Shown here piece by piece: positions 53,484 to 63,615 of a stretch of DNA of 64,000 nucleotides (position 1 is the first letter of the stretch; each line of letters opens with the position of its first letter). A model generated the notes under the pieces. That model ran no database searches. It was not told where the DNA came from and worked only from the letters and a program-made list of their open reading frames with translations. The stretch covers positions 1 to 64,000 of the forward strand of contig JAUWAU010000008.1 in the NCBI GenBank assembly GCA_030601885.1, read 5' to 3'. The DNA is from Armatimonadota bacterium. GTDB lineage: Bacteria > Armatimonadota > Zipacnadia > JAUWAU01. Both the position numbers and the translations under genes were made by a program.

Positions 53484-53811
53484 CAGAATCGCCGTCCAGG
53501 AGGTGGTGCTGCGTAAGGTTGCCCGCGACTGCCCCGCCACGGGGTGCTCCACACTGCTGCCTGGCGTAATACGTCTGAGCGCCGACTCCGTTGCGCAGAG
53601 GCGGCCCTCACCACAGTTGCTCCCTCGCCGCGTATTGTAGCATCGGCGGCATGACCCACGCAACCGCAGCCCCCAAATGCCGCCCACTCGCCCACCGGGC
53701 CAGGGCCACGCACGTGGCGGGCGCGCGCAGAGGAGAAAACACAGCGCCGTGGAATTGTAGGCGGCACAGGCCTGCGGGGAGACCGGAGCGCTGAGCTGAG
53801 AGGTGGTGCAG
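53484..53811. other. Divergent intergenic region upstream of GspF-like and radical SAM genes
   Basis: 328 bp with no coding frame of interest. On the minus strand TTGCGT (53663-53658) and an extended -10 TGCTACAAT (TACAAT 53639-53634) are separated by 18 bp, making a promoter candidate for the GspF-like gene with a leader of about 145 nt. On the plus strand the ribosome binding site GAGAGGTGG precedes the radical SAM start. Confidence 0.45.
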
Positions 53812-55236
53812 ATGCCGAAGCTGGTGCTGGTGAACCCGATGCGTCCGGATGCGCTGAATTTGCGTGTCAACATTCGGACGAACTTCCCTCCGCTTAACCT
53901 CGCCTACGTGGCCGCGTACACGCCAGAGCATTGGGATATCGAGATCGTTGATGAGAACGTGGATGAGTTCCGCCTCGCCCCGGCCGATCTCGTCGGTATC
54001 ACAGCCTTTACCATGAATGCGTCGCGCGCGTACGATATCGCCGCCCAGTACCGCGAGCAGGGCGTGCCTGTGGTGATGGGTGGCATTCATGCGTCCATGG
54101 CGCCGGACGATGCTTTGGAGCACTGCGACTGTGTGGTGATCGGCGAGGCCGAGTCTGTGTGGGAGAGCGTGTGTCGGGATTTCGAGAGCGGGCAGCTCGG
54201 ACGGCGTTACTTTGGCAGACACGCCGACCTGCGGAGCCTGCGGCATCCGAGGCGGGATCTGCTCTCCGAGAAGTACTGGCTGGGGACGATCCAGACGGCT
54301 CGTGGCTGTCCGTTCGACTGCGAATTCTGCTCCGTGACCGCCTTCAACGGCCGGCGGTATCGGCAGCGCCCAGTGAACGAGGTACTCGACGAACTGGCGA
54401 CGATCCCGAACAGACGGCTCGTCTTCATTGACGACAACGTTTTCGGCTACGGCAAGGCGAGTCGCGAGCGCGCCTTGGCGCTGTTCCAGGGCATGGCGGA
54501 GCGCAAGCTGCACCGCACCTGGTCAACGCAGGCGTCAATTAACATCTCCGACCACGATGACTGCCTGCGCTGGGCGAAGCGATCTGGCTGCACCAATCTC
54601 TTCGTGGGCTTCGAGAGCCTGAACGAAGAGACACTGCTGCGCCTGGGAAAGCGGCACCAGGTCAAGGACGTCGCCGATGGGTACGCCCGCGCCATGGCCG
54701 CCATACGTCGGCGCGGCATCGGCATCTTCGGCACCATCATCCTGGGCCACGACTCCGACGACTTCGCGGTCGCCGAGCGCACCTGCGACTTCATGCTCAA
54801 CAGCGGCATAGATGTGGGCGTGTGTACCATCCTCACCCCGCTGCCCGGCACGCGGCTGCACGCCCGTCTGGCGGCCGAAGGCCGCATCGTAAAGACCGAT
54901 TATCCCGCTGACTGGGCCCTGTATGACGTGAACGAAGTCGTGTTCCAGCCCAAGCTCCTGACGATGAAGGACCTCAAGGAGTGCCAGGTGTACATCCACG
55001 ATCAGCTATGGCGTCGCAGCCATATTCTTCGCGCGACGCTCCGCACTTTCGTGACTACCAGGAGCCTCGTTGCCACGGTGGTATGCAACCGGTTGAATCA
55101 CGTTTTCCGTAAGACGCACCGGCTGCGGCAGCCGCACCGCGAGGCCCTCGGGATCGAGCCATCCGCCGTGCTGCGGTCTCGGGCTCTCGAAGTCGCGACG
55201 GAGGCCGCAGCGGTAGAAGCCTCCGACGGCGTCTGA
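53812..55236 (+). CDS. B12-binding radical SAM protein
   Basis: 474 aa; the ATG at 53812 follows GAGAGGTGG. Residues 1-150 form a B12-binding-like Rossmann domain (LVLVNPMRPDALNL, VVIGEAESVWE). The cluster motif GCPFDCEFCSVTAF near residue 165 has the CxxxCxxC spacing, followed by SAM-barrel strands (RLVFIDDNVFGYG, HKFVGFESLNEE-like region near 265). Family members are cobalamin-dependent methylases or ring-contracting enzymes; the substrate is unknown. A type I C-terminal domain of about 90 aa is added. Confidence 0.88.
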   Translation: MPKLVLVNPMRPDALNLRVNIRTNFPPLNLAYVAAYTPEHWDIEIVDENVDEFRLAPADLVGITAFTMNASRAYDIAAQYREQGVPVVMGGIHASMAPDDALEHCDCVVIGEAESVWESVCRDFESGQLGRRYFGRHADLRSLRHPRRDLLSEKYWLGTIQTARGCPFDCEFCSVTAFNGRRYRQRPVNEVLDELATIPNRRLVFIDDNVFGYGKASRERALALFQGMAERKLHRTWSTQASINISDHDDCLRWAKRSGCTNLFVGFESLNEETLLRLGKRHQVKDVADGYARAMAAIRRRGIGIFGTIILGHDSDDFAVAERTCDFMLNSGIDVGVCTILTPLPGTRLHARLAAEGRIVKTDYPADWALYDVNEVVFQPKLLTMKDLKECQVYIHDQLWRRSHILRATLRTFVTTRSLVATVVCNRLNHVFRKTHRLRQPHREALGIEPSAVLRSRALEVATEAAAVEASDGV

Positions 55237-55378
55237 GGCGCGCGCGGCTGCGACGCGAGGGGTGCCTCACCGGCAGAGCCCCGCAGCGAACATATCCCGC
55301 CACGAGGCGTATACAAAGGCAGACCCGGGCTTTTCAGACGTTGGCCCGCGGGGCGCCGAATTGAAAAGGGGCACGACG

Positions 55379-56545
55379 ATGCGACCTGTTCAGCGCGCAG
55401 TGCATCTGCGGCGTGCGTCCGTGGCGGCGGTGGCACTACTTGCCCTGGCGGCCGGATTTGCCGGCATCAAGGCAGTACTCGGCCAGACCGAGATCGGTCG
55501 GCTCAGAGAGCTGGGCCGCGCGTTCTCGTCCGTGGCGGAGAAAGCAACCCCGGCCGTCGTCAACATCAACACGACGACCATCATCTCCGGCCGAAGGTTC
55601 TCACCCTTTTTCGGAGATCGGCTCTTTGAGTACTTCTTCGGCGAGTCCTTCGGCGGGCGTATGCTTCGCGAGCCGGACCGCGCGGTGCGCAGCCTCGGCT
55701 CCGGCGTTATCGTGGACCGCGACGGCCATATGATCACGAACTACCACGTCGTGGGGCAGGCGCAGAAGATACGCGTCACACTGGCCGACGAGCGAGAGTA
55801 TGAGGCTCACATCGTCGGTGCGGATCCCTTGACAGACATCGCCGTGATACGAATCGACGCCGGCGATCTCCCCACGATCAAGTGGGGCGACTCGGACCAA
55901 CTGAGCATCGGCGAATGGGTGGTGGCCGTCGGATCGCCATTTGGCCTGGAACAGACCGTGACTGCCGGAATCATCAGCGCCAAGGGCCGGACGAACCCCG
56001 ACATCGCCGGCTATGCCGACCTATTGCAGACGGACGCGGCCATCAACCCCGGTAACAGTGGCGGGGCGTTGCTGAATATTGCTGGTGAGGTCGTCGGGAT
56101 AAACACCGCCATCATCAGCAGAGGCGGCGGCTACGAGGGAATTGGTTTTGCCATCCCCAGCAACACGGCCCGGCAGGTGATGCAGACACTGCTGCGCGAC
56201 GGCGAGGTGGTGCGGGGCTGGCTCGGGGTCCTGGTGCGGCGGATATCGGGCGCGGCACGAGATCGGCTGCCGCGGACGGTAGACGGTCGGGTGCACATGG
56301 TCAACCTGGTTCGATACAGCCCGGCAGAGAATGCCGGGTTGGAGCCGGACGATGTCGTCATCAGCTTCAACGGCACGCCGATACGGAGCACGAGCCAGCT
56401 CCGCGACCTCATCGCCGCGGCGCCCATCGGCAGCGAAGCCGAGATCACCATCTGGCGACCCCGCGATCGCCAGCGCTACAAGACAAAGCTAACCATCAGG
56501 AAGCATGCCACGGACCCCCAGGGGCGGCCGTTCCCGGGCATTTAG
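55379..56545 (+). CDS. HtrA/DegP-family trypsin-like serine protease
   Basis: 388 aa from the ATG at 55379 (AAAAGGGG upstream). A hydrophobic N-terminus (ASVAAVALLALAAGFAGIKA) anchors or exports it. The catalytic triad is complete: His in MITNYHVVGQ near 121, Asp in PLTDIAVIRI near 151, Ser in NPGNSGGALL near 225. One PDZ domain follows (MVNLVRYSPAENAGLEPDDVV near 310). It would degrade or refold damaged envelope proteins. It sits between the radical SAM and secreted propeller genes. Confidence 0.94.
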   Translation: MRPVQRAVHLRRASVAAVALLALAAGFAGIKAVLGQTEIGRLRELGRAFSSVAEKATPAVVNINTTTIISGRRFSPFFGDRLFEYFFGESFGGRMLREPDRAVRSLGSGVIVDRDGHMITNYHVVGQAQKIRVTLADEREYEAHIVGADPLTDIAVIRIDAGDLPTIKWGDSDQLSIGEWVVAVGSPFGLEQTVTAGIISAKGRTNPDIAGYADLLQTDAAINPGNSGGALLNIAGEVVGINTAIISRGGGYEGIGFAIPSNTARQVMQTLLRDGEVVRGWLGVLVRRISGAARDRLPRTVDGRVHMVNLVRYSPAENAGLEPDDVVISFNGTPIRSTSQLRDLIAAAPIGSEAEITIWRPRDRQRYKTKLTIRKHATDPQGRPFPGI

Positions 56546-56597
56546 CGTGCATTCGTTGCCGGTGATGTGGCCAGCTCCGGGAAAAAGGGGGATGGAC

Positions 56598-58244
56598 ATG
56601 AAGCACGCAGTTCCGTTTCCGGCGGCGGCTTCAGTGGCGCTTTGCGTCGTGATGCTGTCAACGGCGCTCGCACAAGCCGGCGGTCGGGCTCAGGAGGGTG
56701 AGACGCTGCACAACGGCATCGTCCTGCCGGCCGATTGGCCGCCGCAGGTTGAGACCCTGACGCGCGAGCCGATGTCGCCACCGTATCTGGCCACGCCCCC
56801 GGCTGTCATCCCCATCGACGTCGGGCGCCAGCTATTCGTGGACGACTTCCTCATCGAGCACACTACGCTGAAGCGAACCTTCCACGCAGCCAAGTACTAC
56901 CCAGGCAACCCGGTGCTTGCACCCGATCAGCCTTGGGAGGAAGAGGGCGGCGGTCCAACGGCGATGGTCTTCAGCGACGGCGTATGGTACGACCCGGAGG
57001 ATCGCCTGTTCAAGATGTGGTACATGGGCGGGTACTGCACGGCCACGTGCTACGCCACGTCGCCGGACGGCATCCACTGGGAGAAGCCGTCTCTGGACGT
57101 GCGTCCGGGCACGAACGTGGTGCAGCCGGGGGACCGGGACTCGGCGACGGTGTGGCTCGACCTGCGCGAAAAGGACCCGCAGCGGCGCTTCAAGTTCTTC
57201 CGCACCCATCGCGAGGATGGATGGGCCGTGTCCGTATACTTCTCGCCCGACGGCATCCACTGGGGCGAGCCGGTGATTCGCAGCGGGCCGTGCGGAGATC
57301 GAACCACGGTGTTCTACAACCCCTTCCGCGACGTGTGGGTTTACAGCCTGCGCACATCGGCGTCGGGGATGGGTCGGGCGCGGCGGTACTGGGAGAACCG
57401 GGACGTGGTCGCCGGTGCACGGTGGGAGAAGAACGAGCCAGGCCTGTGGATCGGAGCGGATCGGCTCGATCCGCCACGGGATGACCTGAAGGTCACGCCG
57501 CAGCTCTACAACCTGGACGCCGTGGCCTATGAGAGCCTGCTGCTGGGGCTGTTCACCATCTGGCGGGGCCAACCCGATGACCGGGCCAAGCCCAACGAGG
57601 TGTGCGTCGGCTTCAGCCGGGACGGCTTCCACTGGCACCGGCCATCGCACGAAGCCTTCATCCCGGTCTCCGAGCGGCAGGGCGACTGGAATTGGGGGAA
57701 CGTGCAGTCGGCGGGGGGCGGATGCCTGGTAGTGGGCGACAAGCTGTACTTCTACGTCAGCGGCCGGGCGGGCATTCCCGGCTCACGGTCCTCAGGCGTC
57801 TGTAGCACCGGCTTGGCCACACTGCGGCGCGATGGTTTCGCCTCCATGGACGCGGGCGATGACGAGGGCACACTGACCACCCGGCCGGTGCGCTTCGGCG
57901 GCAAGCATCTTTTCGTCAATGCGGATGCTGATGAAGGCGAGCTGCGGGTCGAGGTGCTCGACGACCGTGGAGGCGTCATTCCTCGCTTCTCTCGCGCTAA
58001 GTGCATCCCGGTGAGAGCCGATGCGACGCTCCGAAGAGTGCGCTGGAAGGACGCACGAGACCTGTCAGCGCTGGCAGGCAAGCCCGTGAGGTTCCGGTTC
58101 CAGCTCACGAACGGCCGACTGTACTCGTTCTGGGTCAGCTCGGAGCGCGCAGGCGCGAGTCATGGGTATGTGGCCGCGGGAGGGCCCGGGTTCACCGGCC
58201 CCACCGATACTGTCGGGGCCGCCGCCTATAAGCCTTCCTCGTAA
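56598..58244 (+). CDS. Secreted five-bladed beta-propeller glycosidase-like protein
   Basis: 548 aa. The ATG at 56598 is chosen because AAGGGG is seven bases upstream, whereas an ATG at 56592 is too close. Signal peptide MKHAVPFPAAASVALCVVML. The body contains repeated blades with SPDGIHW motifs (near 150 and 215) and FSRDGFHWHRPS near 335, as in GH43/GH32-like propellers, with the DDFLIEHTTL block near 75. It could be an arabinofuranosidase or fructosidase-like enzyme, but catalytic residues were not all identified. Part of the secreted cluster at the window end. Confidence 0.7.
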   Translation: MKHAVPFPAAASVALCVVMLSTALAQAGGRAQEGETLHNGIVLPADWPPQVETLTREPMSPPYLATPPAVIPIDVGRQLFVDDFLIEHTTLKRTFHAAKYYPGNPVLAPDQPWEEEGGGPTAMVFSDGVWYDPEDRLFKMWYMGGYCTATCYATSPDGIHWEKPSLDVRPGTNVVQPGDRDSATVWLDLREKDPQRRFKFFRTHREDGWAVSVYFSPDGIHWGEPVIRSGPCGDRTTVFYNPFRDVWVYSLRTSASGMGRARRYWENRDVVAGARWEKNEPGLWIGADRLDPPRDDLKVTPQLYNLDAVAYESLLLGLFTIWRGQPDDRAKPNEVCVGFSRDGFHWHRPSHEAFIPVSERQGDWNWGNVQSAGGGCLVVGDKLYFYVSGRAGIPGSRSSGVCSTGLATLRRDGFASMDAGDDEGTLTTRPVRFGGKHLFVNADADEGELRVEVLDDRGGVIPRFSRAKCIPVRADATLRRVRWKDARDLSALAGKPVRFRFQLTNGRLYSFWVSSERAGASHGYVAAGGPGFTGPTDTVGAAAYKPSS

Positions 58245-58289
58245 TACCGACCAGTAGCGCCAATCCCATTCATCCGACAGGTGATGCGC

Positions 58290-60647
58290 ATGCGAACTTG
58301 CTATGATCTATGGCTGATGTATGCAGGAATGCTCGCCCTGTTGCTCGCCGCGAGCGGCCGGTGTTCGGGCGCGGAGTTTTATCTGTCGCCGGATGGCAAC
58401 GACGAGGCCGCGGGAAGCCAAGCGGCGCCGTGGGGGAGCATCGAGAAGGCGAATGCCGCGGCGCAAGCGGGCGACACGGTGGTCTTCCTGCCCGGCGAGT
58501 ACGGGGGCACGATCGCGCCGGCTCAGAACGGAGAGGCTGGAGCGCGCATTCGTTACCGGTCGGCCGAGAGACACGCAGCGGTGCTGACGGGCGGCGGGCC
58601 GGAGAGGCCGGCGATCGAGCTCAGCAGCCGAAGTCACATTACGATTGAGGGCTTTCGGGTGGCGCCGGGGGATGGGCGTTGGCTGCGCGCCAGCGCGTGC
58701 GACCACATCGAAGTACGCGACTGCTACATGGAAAAGTCGGGCGGATCGACGCCTTTGGTGATCACAGCGTCGCAGCATGTGCGTCTCATCGATAACGTGT
58801 TCACCAAGGATCGCGTCAGCGGGAATATGTGCGATGTGCTCGGGTGCACGTACGTGGTGATCGAGGGGAACTCGTTTACGCGCGTGGGCCACTGCCCGCT
58901 GCGGCTCGAGAGCGCGAAGTGCGCCGTGGTGCGGGCGAACTGCTTTCACAATTGCTGGGGGCGCAATTACGAGCTGGTGGCGAGCGGGAAGGTGCTCGTG
59001 GAGCGCAACATCATCACGCAAGCCCTCGACAGCGCCCATTCGGCCGATAGCCGGGCGAAGAACTCGCTCATCGACAGCATCATTCGGCTGAATCGGGCGT
59101 TTGGGAACCGCCACACGCCGCTGAACTCTCCGAGCTACGTGCCGCAGGTGGCCGGATCGGGTCGTGTGTGGGAACCGTTCCGCCTGGTGAACACGCGCGT
59201 GTACCATAACACGATCACGGACAACCTCGGGTATGGGTGGCAACTCGCGGGGATGAACATCAGCGCCAACGTGTTCGCGAACAACATCTTCTTCCAGAAC
59301 GACAAGCACGGCGGCGGGGTGCAGCTCGACATAAGCGAGGGGATCGCCCAGGACAATCAGTTCTTCAATAACCTCTTCCGAGGCAGGCAAGCCGGGCAGC
59401 ACACCGTGCGCTACGGCGAGCAGCTCTGGACGGCGGAGGAGGCGAATGACCGGACGCCGGTGCGGCGCGGCGGATGGACGCAGTTCGCCGGCAACATCGA
59501 CGCCGAGCCGGGCTTCATGGACGCGCAGAACAACGACTTCCAACTGCGCGCGGACAGCCCGTGCATTGACGCGGGGCGGGCGCTGACGCGGACGATACGA
59601 GCCGGGGAGGGCCGGGAGCTGCCGGTGGCAGATGCCAGCTACTTCTACGACGGGTTCGGGATCGAGGGCGAGCGCGGGGATTGGATAGCGATTGGCGAGG
59701 GCGACAATATCGCTCGCATCGAGAGGATCGAGTTCAACTACTACCAGCCGGACATCATTGTGCTAGACCGGGACATGACCTGGGAGTCGAAGGCGCCGGT
59801 GAGTCTGCCGTGGACGGGCGAGGCCCCGGACATCGGCGCCTACGAGCACGATGCGCAGCTTCCGGCGCGCGTGACGGTCCAGGCGAAGCCGGCGTACCCG
59901 AGGCCGGGTCAGGAGGTCCAATTCACCGTAGCCGCCGTGGGCGACGCCGAGAGCGTCGAGTGGGACTTCGGCGACAGCTCCACGTCAGACGAGGTTGCAC
60001 CGACTCACGCCTACGAGAAGCCCGGTCAGTACTGCGCCAGAGCGCGGGTGCGTTACAAAGACGGGCACGAAGACGTGGATGTAGTCTTCCTGAAAGTGGC
60101 CGAACCGGTCGATCCGCGCGCGCCAATGCTGACGATTGATTTCGAGGACGAGACGCTGGAGGAGTGGGGGTATCTGTTCAAGTTCTACCGGCAGCGTAAT
60201 ACGGGCTTCGAGCGCGTCGGCGACGGCTTCGAGGGCACGAAGTGCATGCACCTTTTTGCCGAGAGAAGCGGCTCCATATTAGGTTGCACTCTCGCACCGG
60301 GTGAGTGGGACATCGACGCCTATCCGTTCGTTCGGTTCGCATATCGGATTCCGGAGGGCGTGCCCGTGGGCCTGTACCTGCAGGCGTTTCCGGCAGAGGC
60401 GTATGGTGAGGGCGTCGTCATAGTGGGCGGCACGTCATCCCGGGCCGCCGGTCCATATCCCGACCTTGACATGTACCCGCTCGTGGACGATGGCGCGTGG
60501 CACGAGATGACGATTGATGCCCGGGCGATACGGGAGCAGATCGAGGGCATCAAGTACCTTCGCCGCTTCCGCTTCTACACGCACAACAACGCCACGAAGG
60601 GACACGAGTTCTGGTTCGATGGATTTGCGATACTGCCGGAGGAGTAA
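58290..60647 (+). CDS. Secreted parallel beta-helix protein with PKD domain (pectate lyase-like)
   Basis: 785 aa from the ATG at 58290 (AGGTG six bases upstream). After a signal peptide, residues 25-500 form a right-handed beta-helix opening FYLSPDGNDEAAGSQAAPWG, the DUF1565/pectate-lyase-like start, with repeated coils (HITIEGFRVAPGD, HIEVRDCYMEKSGG). A PKD domain near 545-610 shows WDFGDSSTSDEVAPTHAYE. The C-terminal 620-785 is a beta-sandwich, perhaps carbohydrate-binding. It is likely a polysaccharide lyase or hydrolase acting outside the cell. Confidence 0.82.
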   Translation: MRTCYDLWLMYAGMLALLLAASGRCSGAEFYLSPDGNDEAAGSQAAPWGSIEKANAAAQAGDTVVFLPGEYGGTIAPAQNGEAGARIRYRSAERHAAVLTGGGPERPAIELSSRSHITIEGFRVAPGDGRWLRASACDHIEVRDCYMEKSGGSTPLVITASQHVRLIDNVFTKDRVSGNMCDVLGCTYVVIEGNSFTRVGHCPLRLESAKCAVVRANCFHNCWGRNYELVASGKVLVERNIITQALDSAHSADSRAKNSLIDSIIRLNRAFGNRHTPLNSPSYVPQVAGSGRVWEPFRLVNTRVYHNTITDNLGYGWQLAGMNISANVFANNIFFQNDKHGGGVQLDISEGIAQDNQFFNNLFRGRQAGQHTVRYGEQLWTAEEANDRTPVRRGGWTQFAGNIDAEPGFMDAQNNDFQLRADSPCIDAGRALTRTIRAGEGRELPVADASYFYDGFGIEGERGDWIAIGEGDNIARIERIEFNYYQPDIIVLDRDMTWESKAPVSLPWTGEAPDIGAYEHDAQLPARVTVQAKPAYPRPGQEVQFTVAAVGDAESVEWDFGDSSTSDEVAPTHAYEKPGQYCARARVRYKDGHEDVDVVFLKVAEPVDPRAPMLTIDFEDETLEEWGYLFKFYRQRNTGFERVGDGFEGTKCMHLFAERSGSILGCTLAPGEWDIDAYPFVRFAYRIPEGVPVGLYLQAFPAEAYGEGVVIVGGTSSRAAGPYPDLDMYPLVDDGAWHEMTIDARAIREQIEGIKYLRRFRFYTHNNATKGHEFWFDGFAILPEE

Positions 60648-60813
60648 GTCCGGCCGCCGGCCACGAAAAGGAGCCCGGTGAGCACTCGGTCAATAAGGTA
60701 TTAGATCGGCCTCACATTCGGGGCGGCGGCGAAACCTGTTCGAGGCCGCAGAGGGGCTGCACTGCCCGCGAAGGATGGGAGCCCGCGGAGGGGCTCCGCT
60801 ACTGTGTCAGCGA
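60648..60813. other. Gap before the DUF6785-like gene
   Basis: 166 bp with a short stem GCGGAGGGGCTCCGC near 60786-60800 and no promoter recognised. Confidence 0.4.
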
Positions 60814-62793
60814 ATGCCCGAAGGTGTTGAGCAAACCACGGAAGTACTGCCGCAGCCGGCCCCGACGCCAGAGTCGCGTCGGGGCGGCTTCAGTCTCCGA
60901 GCAATCTGCCTCGGCCTCGTCCTGATGACCGTCAACATCTACTGGGTCACGGTGGTCGAGGTACGCTGGTATACCCTCGACTCGTCCTGCCTGCCCCTGT
61001 TCATCACGCCCATCTTTCTCCTGTTTGTCCTCACGGTGGCCAATCTCGGCGTGCGGCGCCTGTCGCCGCGATCCGCGCTGACGCAGGCGGAGCTGCTCGT
61101 CATCTACGTGATGATGGTCGTGTCCATGACGCTGTGTGGGCACGATACGCTGCAGAACATGTTCGGCACCATCGGCCACGCGTACCAGTTCGCCACGCCG
61201 GAGAACGGCTACGAAGACCTCTTCATGCAGTACCTGCCCAACTGGCTCGTGGTGAGCGACAAAGACGCCCTGAGCGCCTTCTACGACGGCGGCATGTCGT
61301 GGTATCGGCCCGAGTATCTCCACGCCTGGGCGGGGCCGCTGGTGGCCTGGGGCGTGTTCATGTTCGTCATCATTCTCACCATGCTGTGCGTTAACGTCGT
61401 CATCCGGAAGGAGTGGACGGAGCACGAGAAGCTGGCGTTCCCGCTCGTTCTGCTGCCGCTGGAGCTGACCCGGGGAGAGCAGACGTCGCAGTTCTTCCGC
61501 AGCAAGTTCATGTGGGGGGGCTTTGCGGTGGCGGCGGTCATCGACCTCGTCAACGGCTTCCACGCGCTCTTTCCCGCCGTGCCGGAGATCAAGTACATCA
61601 AGCTCTACGACCTGCGGCAGCACTTCCGCGGGCGCCCCTGGAATGCCATCGGCCGGACGCGCATGGGCGTGTATCCGTTCGCCGTGGGGCTGGCGTTCTT
61701 TCTGCCGTCGGATCTGTCGTTTTCGTGCTGGTTCTTCTACGTGCTGTCGAAGGTGGAGCTCATCGGCTGCGCCATGCTCGGGCAAGAGAGCCTCAAGGGC
61801 CTGCCGTATCTTAACGAGCAGGCTGCAGGCGCCTGGCTCGCACTGGCCGTAGTGGCCATCTGGACGACGCGCCATCACCTGGCCGAGGTGTTTCGCAAAG
61901 CATTCGGCCGGCCGTCGTCGCTGGACGATTCGCAGGAGCCTATCTCGTACCGCGCCGCGTTGGTTATCATCGGCCTTGGCTTCGCCTTCATCGTCGCCTT
62001 CTGCAAAGCTGCGGGGATGCACTTTTGGCCCATCGTGGGCCTCTTTGGCATCTACTATATGATGTCGCTGGCGATGACGCGGGTGCGCGCTGAGCTGGGC
62101 GCACCGCACGAGACGTACTTCGTCAACCCCCACCGCATCCTGACCGGGCTGGGCAATACGGGGGCCTTCGCGGCACGCGATCTGACCATCATGGCGACCA
62201 TGTACTGGTTCAACCGCTGTTACCGCAGTCACCCCATGCCCAATCAGCTCGAGGCGTTCAAGATGGCCGAGCAGTCAATGATGGATCGCCGACGCCTCTT
62301 CGCCGTGCTGCTGCTGGCGGCCGTTGCGGCCATCGTCATCACGTACTGGGCCAACCTATCGGTGACGTACGACGCGGGAGCGGCAGCAAAGGCGCGGGGG
62401 TTCAAGAGCTGGCTCGGGCGTGAGGCCTACGACAAGTTCCTGCGCCCGTGGCTGCTGAATCCGACGGGGACGAACTGGCTCGGCGTAGCCTTTATGGGGG
62501 TAGGCGCTGCCGTTACTATCGCGCTCAAGGCGCTGCGCACTCGCTACGTCGGCCTCCCCTTCCATCCCGCCGGCTACGCCCTCGCCATCAGCTTCGCCAT
62601 GGACTACTTCTGGTTCGCCTTCTTCGTGAGCTGGCTGCTGAAGGTCACCATCATGCGGTACTGGGGGATGAAGGCACACCGGCAGGGCGTGTGGGTCTGC
62701 CTGGGCCTGATCATGGGGGACTACTTCTTCGGCTCCCTCTGGGCCATCGTCGGCCCCGTCTTCCACGTACCGAACTACAAGATATTCATCTGA
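60814..62793 (+). CDS. Polytopic membrane protein of the DUF6785/DUF6784 type
   Basis: 659 aa from the ATG at 60814. About twelve or more membrane helices are visible (ICLGLVLMTVNIYWVTVVEV, LLVIYVMMVVSMTLCG, GVFMFVIILTMLCVNVVI, ALVIIGLGFAFIVAFCKA). Sequence blocks WTEHEKLAFPLVLLPLELTR and SWYRPEYLHAWAGPLVAW match DUF6785 proteins, which resemble OPT-type oligopeptide transporters. They recur beside polysaccharide-utilisation genes, and uptake of sugar products is possible. Substrate not known. Confidence 0.8.
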   Translation: MPEGVEQTTEVLPQPAPTPESRRGGFSLRAICLGLVLMTVNIYWVTVVEVRWYTLDSSCLPLFITPIFLLFVLTVANLGVRRLSPRSALTQAELLVIYVMMVVSMTLCGHDTLQNMFGTIGHAYQFATPENGYEDLFMQYLPNWLVVSDKDALSAFYDGGMSWYRPEYLHAWAGPLVAWGVFMFVIILTMLCVNVVIRKEWTEHEKLAFPLVLLPLELTRGEQTSQFFRSKFMWGGFAVAAVIDLVNGFHALFPAVPEIKYIKLYDLRQHFRGRPWNAIGRTRMGVYPFAVGLAFFLPSDLSFSCWFFYVLSKVELIGCAMLGQESLKGLPYLNEQAAGAWLALAVVAIWTTRHHLAEVFRKAFGRPSSLDDSQEPISYRAALVIIGLGFAFIVAFCKAAGMHFWPIVGLFGIYYMMSLAMTRVRAELGAPHETYFVNPHRILTGLGNTGAFAARDLTIMATMYWFNRCYRSHPMPNQLEAFKMAEQSMMDRRRLFAVLLLAAVAAIVITYWANLSVTYDAGAAAKARGFKSWLGREAYDKFLRPWLLNPTGTNWLGVAFMGVGAAVTIALKALRTRYVGLPFHPAGYALAISFAMDYFWFAFFVSWLLKVTIMRYWGMKAHRQGVWVCLGLIMGDYFFGSLWAIVGPVFHVPNYKIFI

Positions 62794-62805
62794 GCAGCCT
62801 GTCCA

Positions 62806-63615
62806 TCACCCCGCCCCTTCCACCTCAGCTATCACGCCGTCGAGCCACTGCTTGCGGTCCAGGACGGTGTCCTCGCGGACGTACTCCATGATGAGCACAT
62901 CGATATGGTGTTCCCTCAGCAGCTCGATGTAACGGTGATAGTCCACCTGGCCCTCGCCGGCTGCCGGGAAGGTGGGGTCGCCCTTTTCGTCGATGTTCAC
63001 ATCCTTGGCGTGGCCGTAGATGATGTGACCCCTGAGCACGTCGAACATGTTCTCGAGCGAGTCGTACACGAGGATGTTGGCCGGGTCCATCACGACCTTG
63101 ATGCAGTCGCTGCCGACCTTCTCGATGAGCCGGAGGGCCTTCTCGCTGCAGCAGATTGCCTGCCGATACGACGGCTCCATTGCGATGATCACGCCCTCGC
63201 GCTCCGCCTCCGCGGCCAGCTCCTGCAGGCACTCGACGGTCCGCTCGAAGCCGCCGTCGGCGCGCGGGCCCGACTCCGTCACGACCACATTGGTGCCGAG
63301 GGCCTTTGCGCTGCGAATGAGAGTCTTGAAGTACTCAACGTGCCGTCGGCGCAGCTCGTCGTCCGCCACCGTCAGATACGTGTAGACGCCGAGGCAGTAG
63401 ATCTCCAGCCCGCAGGCGATGAAGGCCTCCCGCACACTGGCACAAAGCTCTGGCGTGAGGCCGGACAGATCCACATACGAGCCGTACTTGAACATGTCCA
63501 GATCCGGCCACGAGAGATGCACCTGGATGCCGTCGAATCCCGCATCCGCCGTCAGTTGTGCGGCCTTTTCGTACGGATAGCGCCGATACGGACCGTGGGT
63601 GACACCAAGTTTCAC
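62806..63615 (-). CDS. Sugar phosphate isomerase/epimerase-family TIM-barrel protein
   Basis: 269 aa from the GTG at 63615; AGGAG lies ten bases upstream, and the longer frame runs through the palindromic repeats. Xylose-isomerase-like barrel: ADAGFDGIQVHLSW near 25-38, NVVVTESGPR near 108, EREGVIIAMEPSYRQ near 140, IKVVMDPANIL near 172 and IIYGHAKDVN near 197. Metal-dependent sugar isomerase or epimerase. It is convergent with the DUF6785-like gene, and the pair recurs in sugar-utilisation clusters; the substrate is not assigned. Confidence 0.9.
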   Translation of the reverse strand: MKLGVTHGPYRRYPYEKAAQLTADAGFDGIQVHLSWPDLDMFKYGSYVDLSGLTPELCASVREAFIACGLEIYCLGVYTYLTVADDELRRRHVEYFKTLIRSAKALGTNVVVTESGPRADGGFERTVECLQELAAEAEREGVIIAMEPSYRQAICCSEKALRLIEKVGSDCIKVVMDPANILVYDSLENMFDVLRGHIIYGHAKDVNIDEKGDPTFPAAGEGQVDYHRYIELLREHHIDVLIMEYVREDTVLDRKQWLDGVIAEVEGAG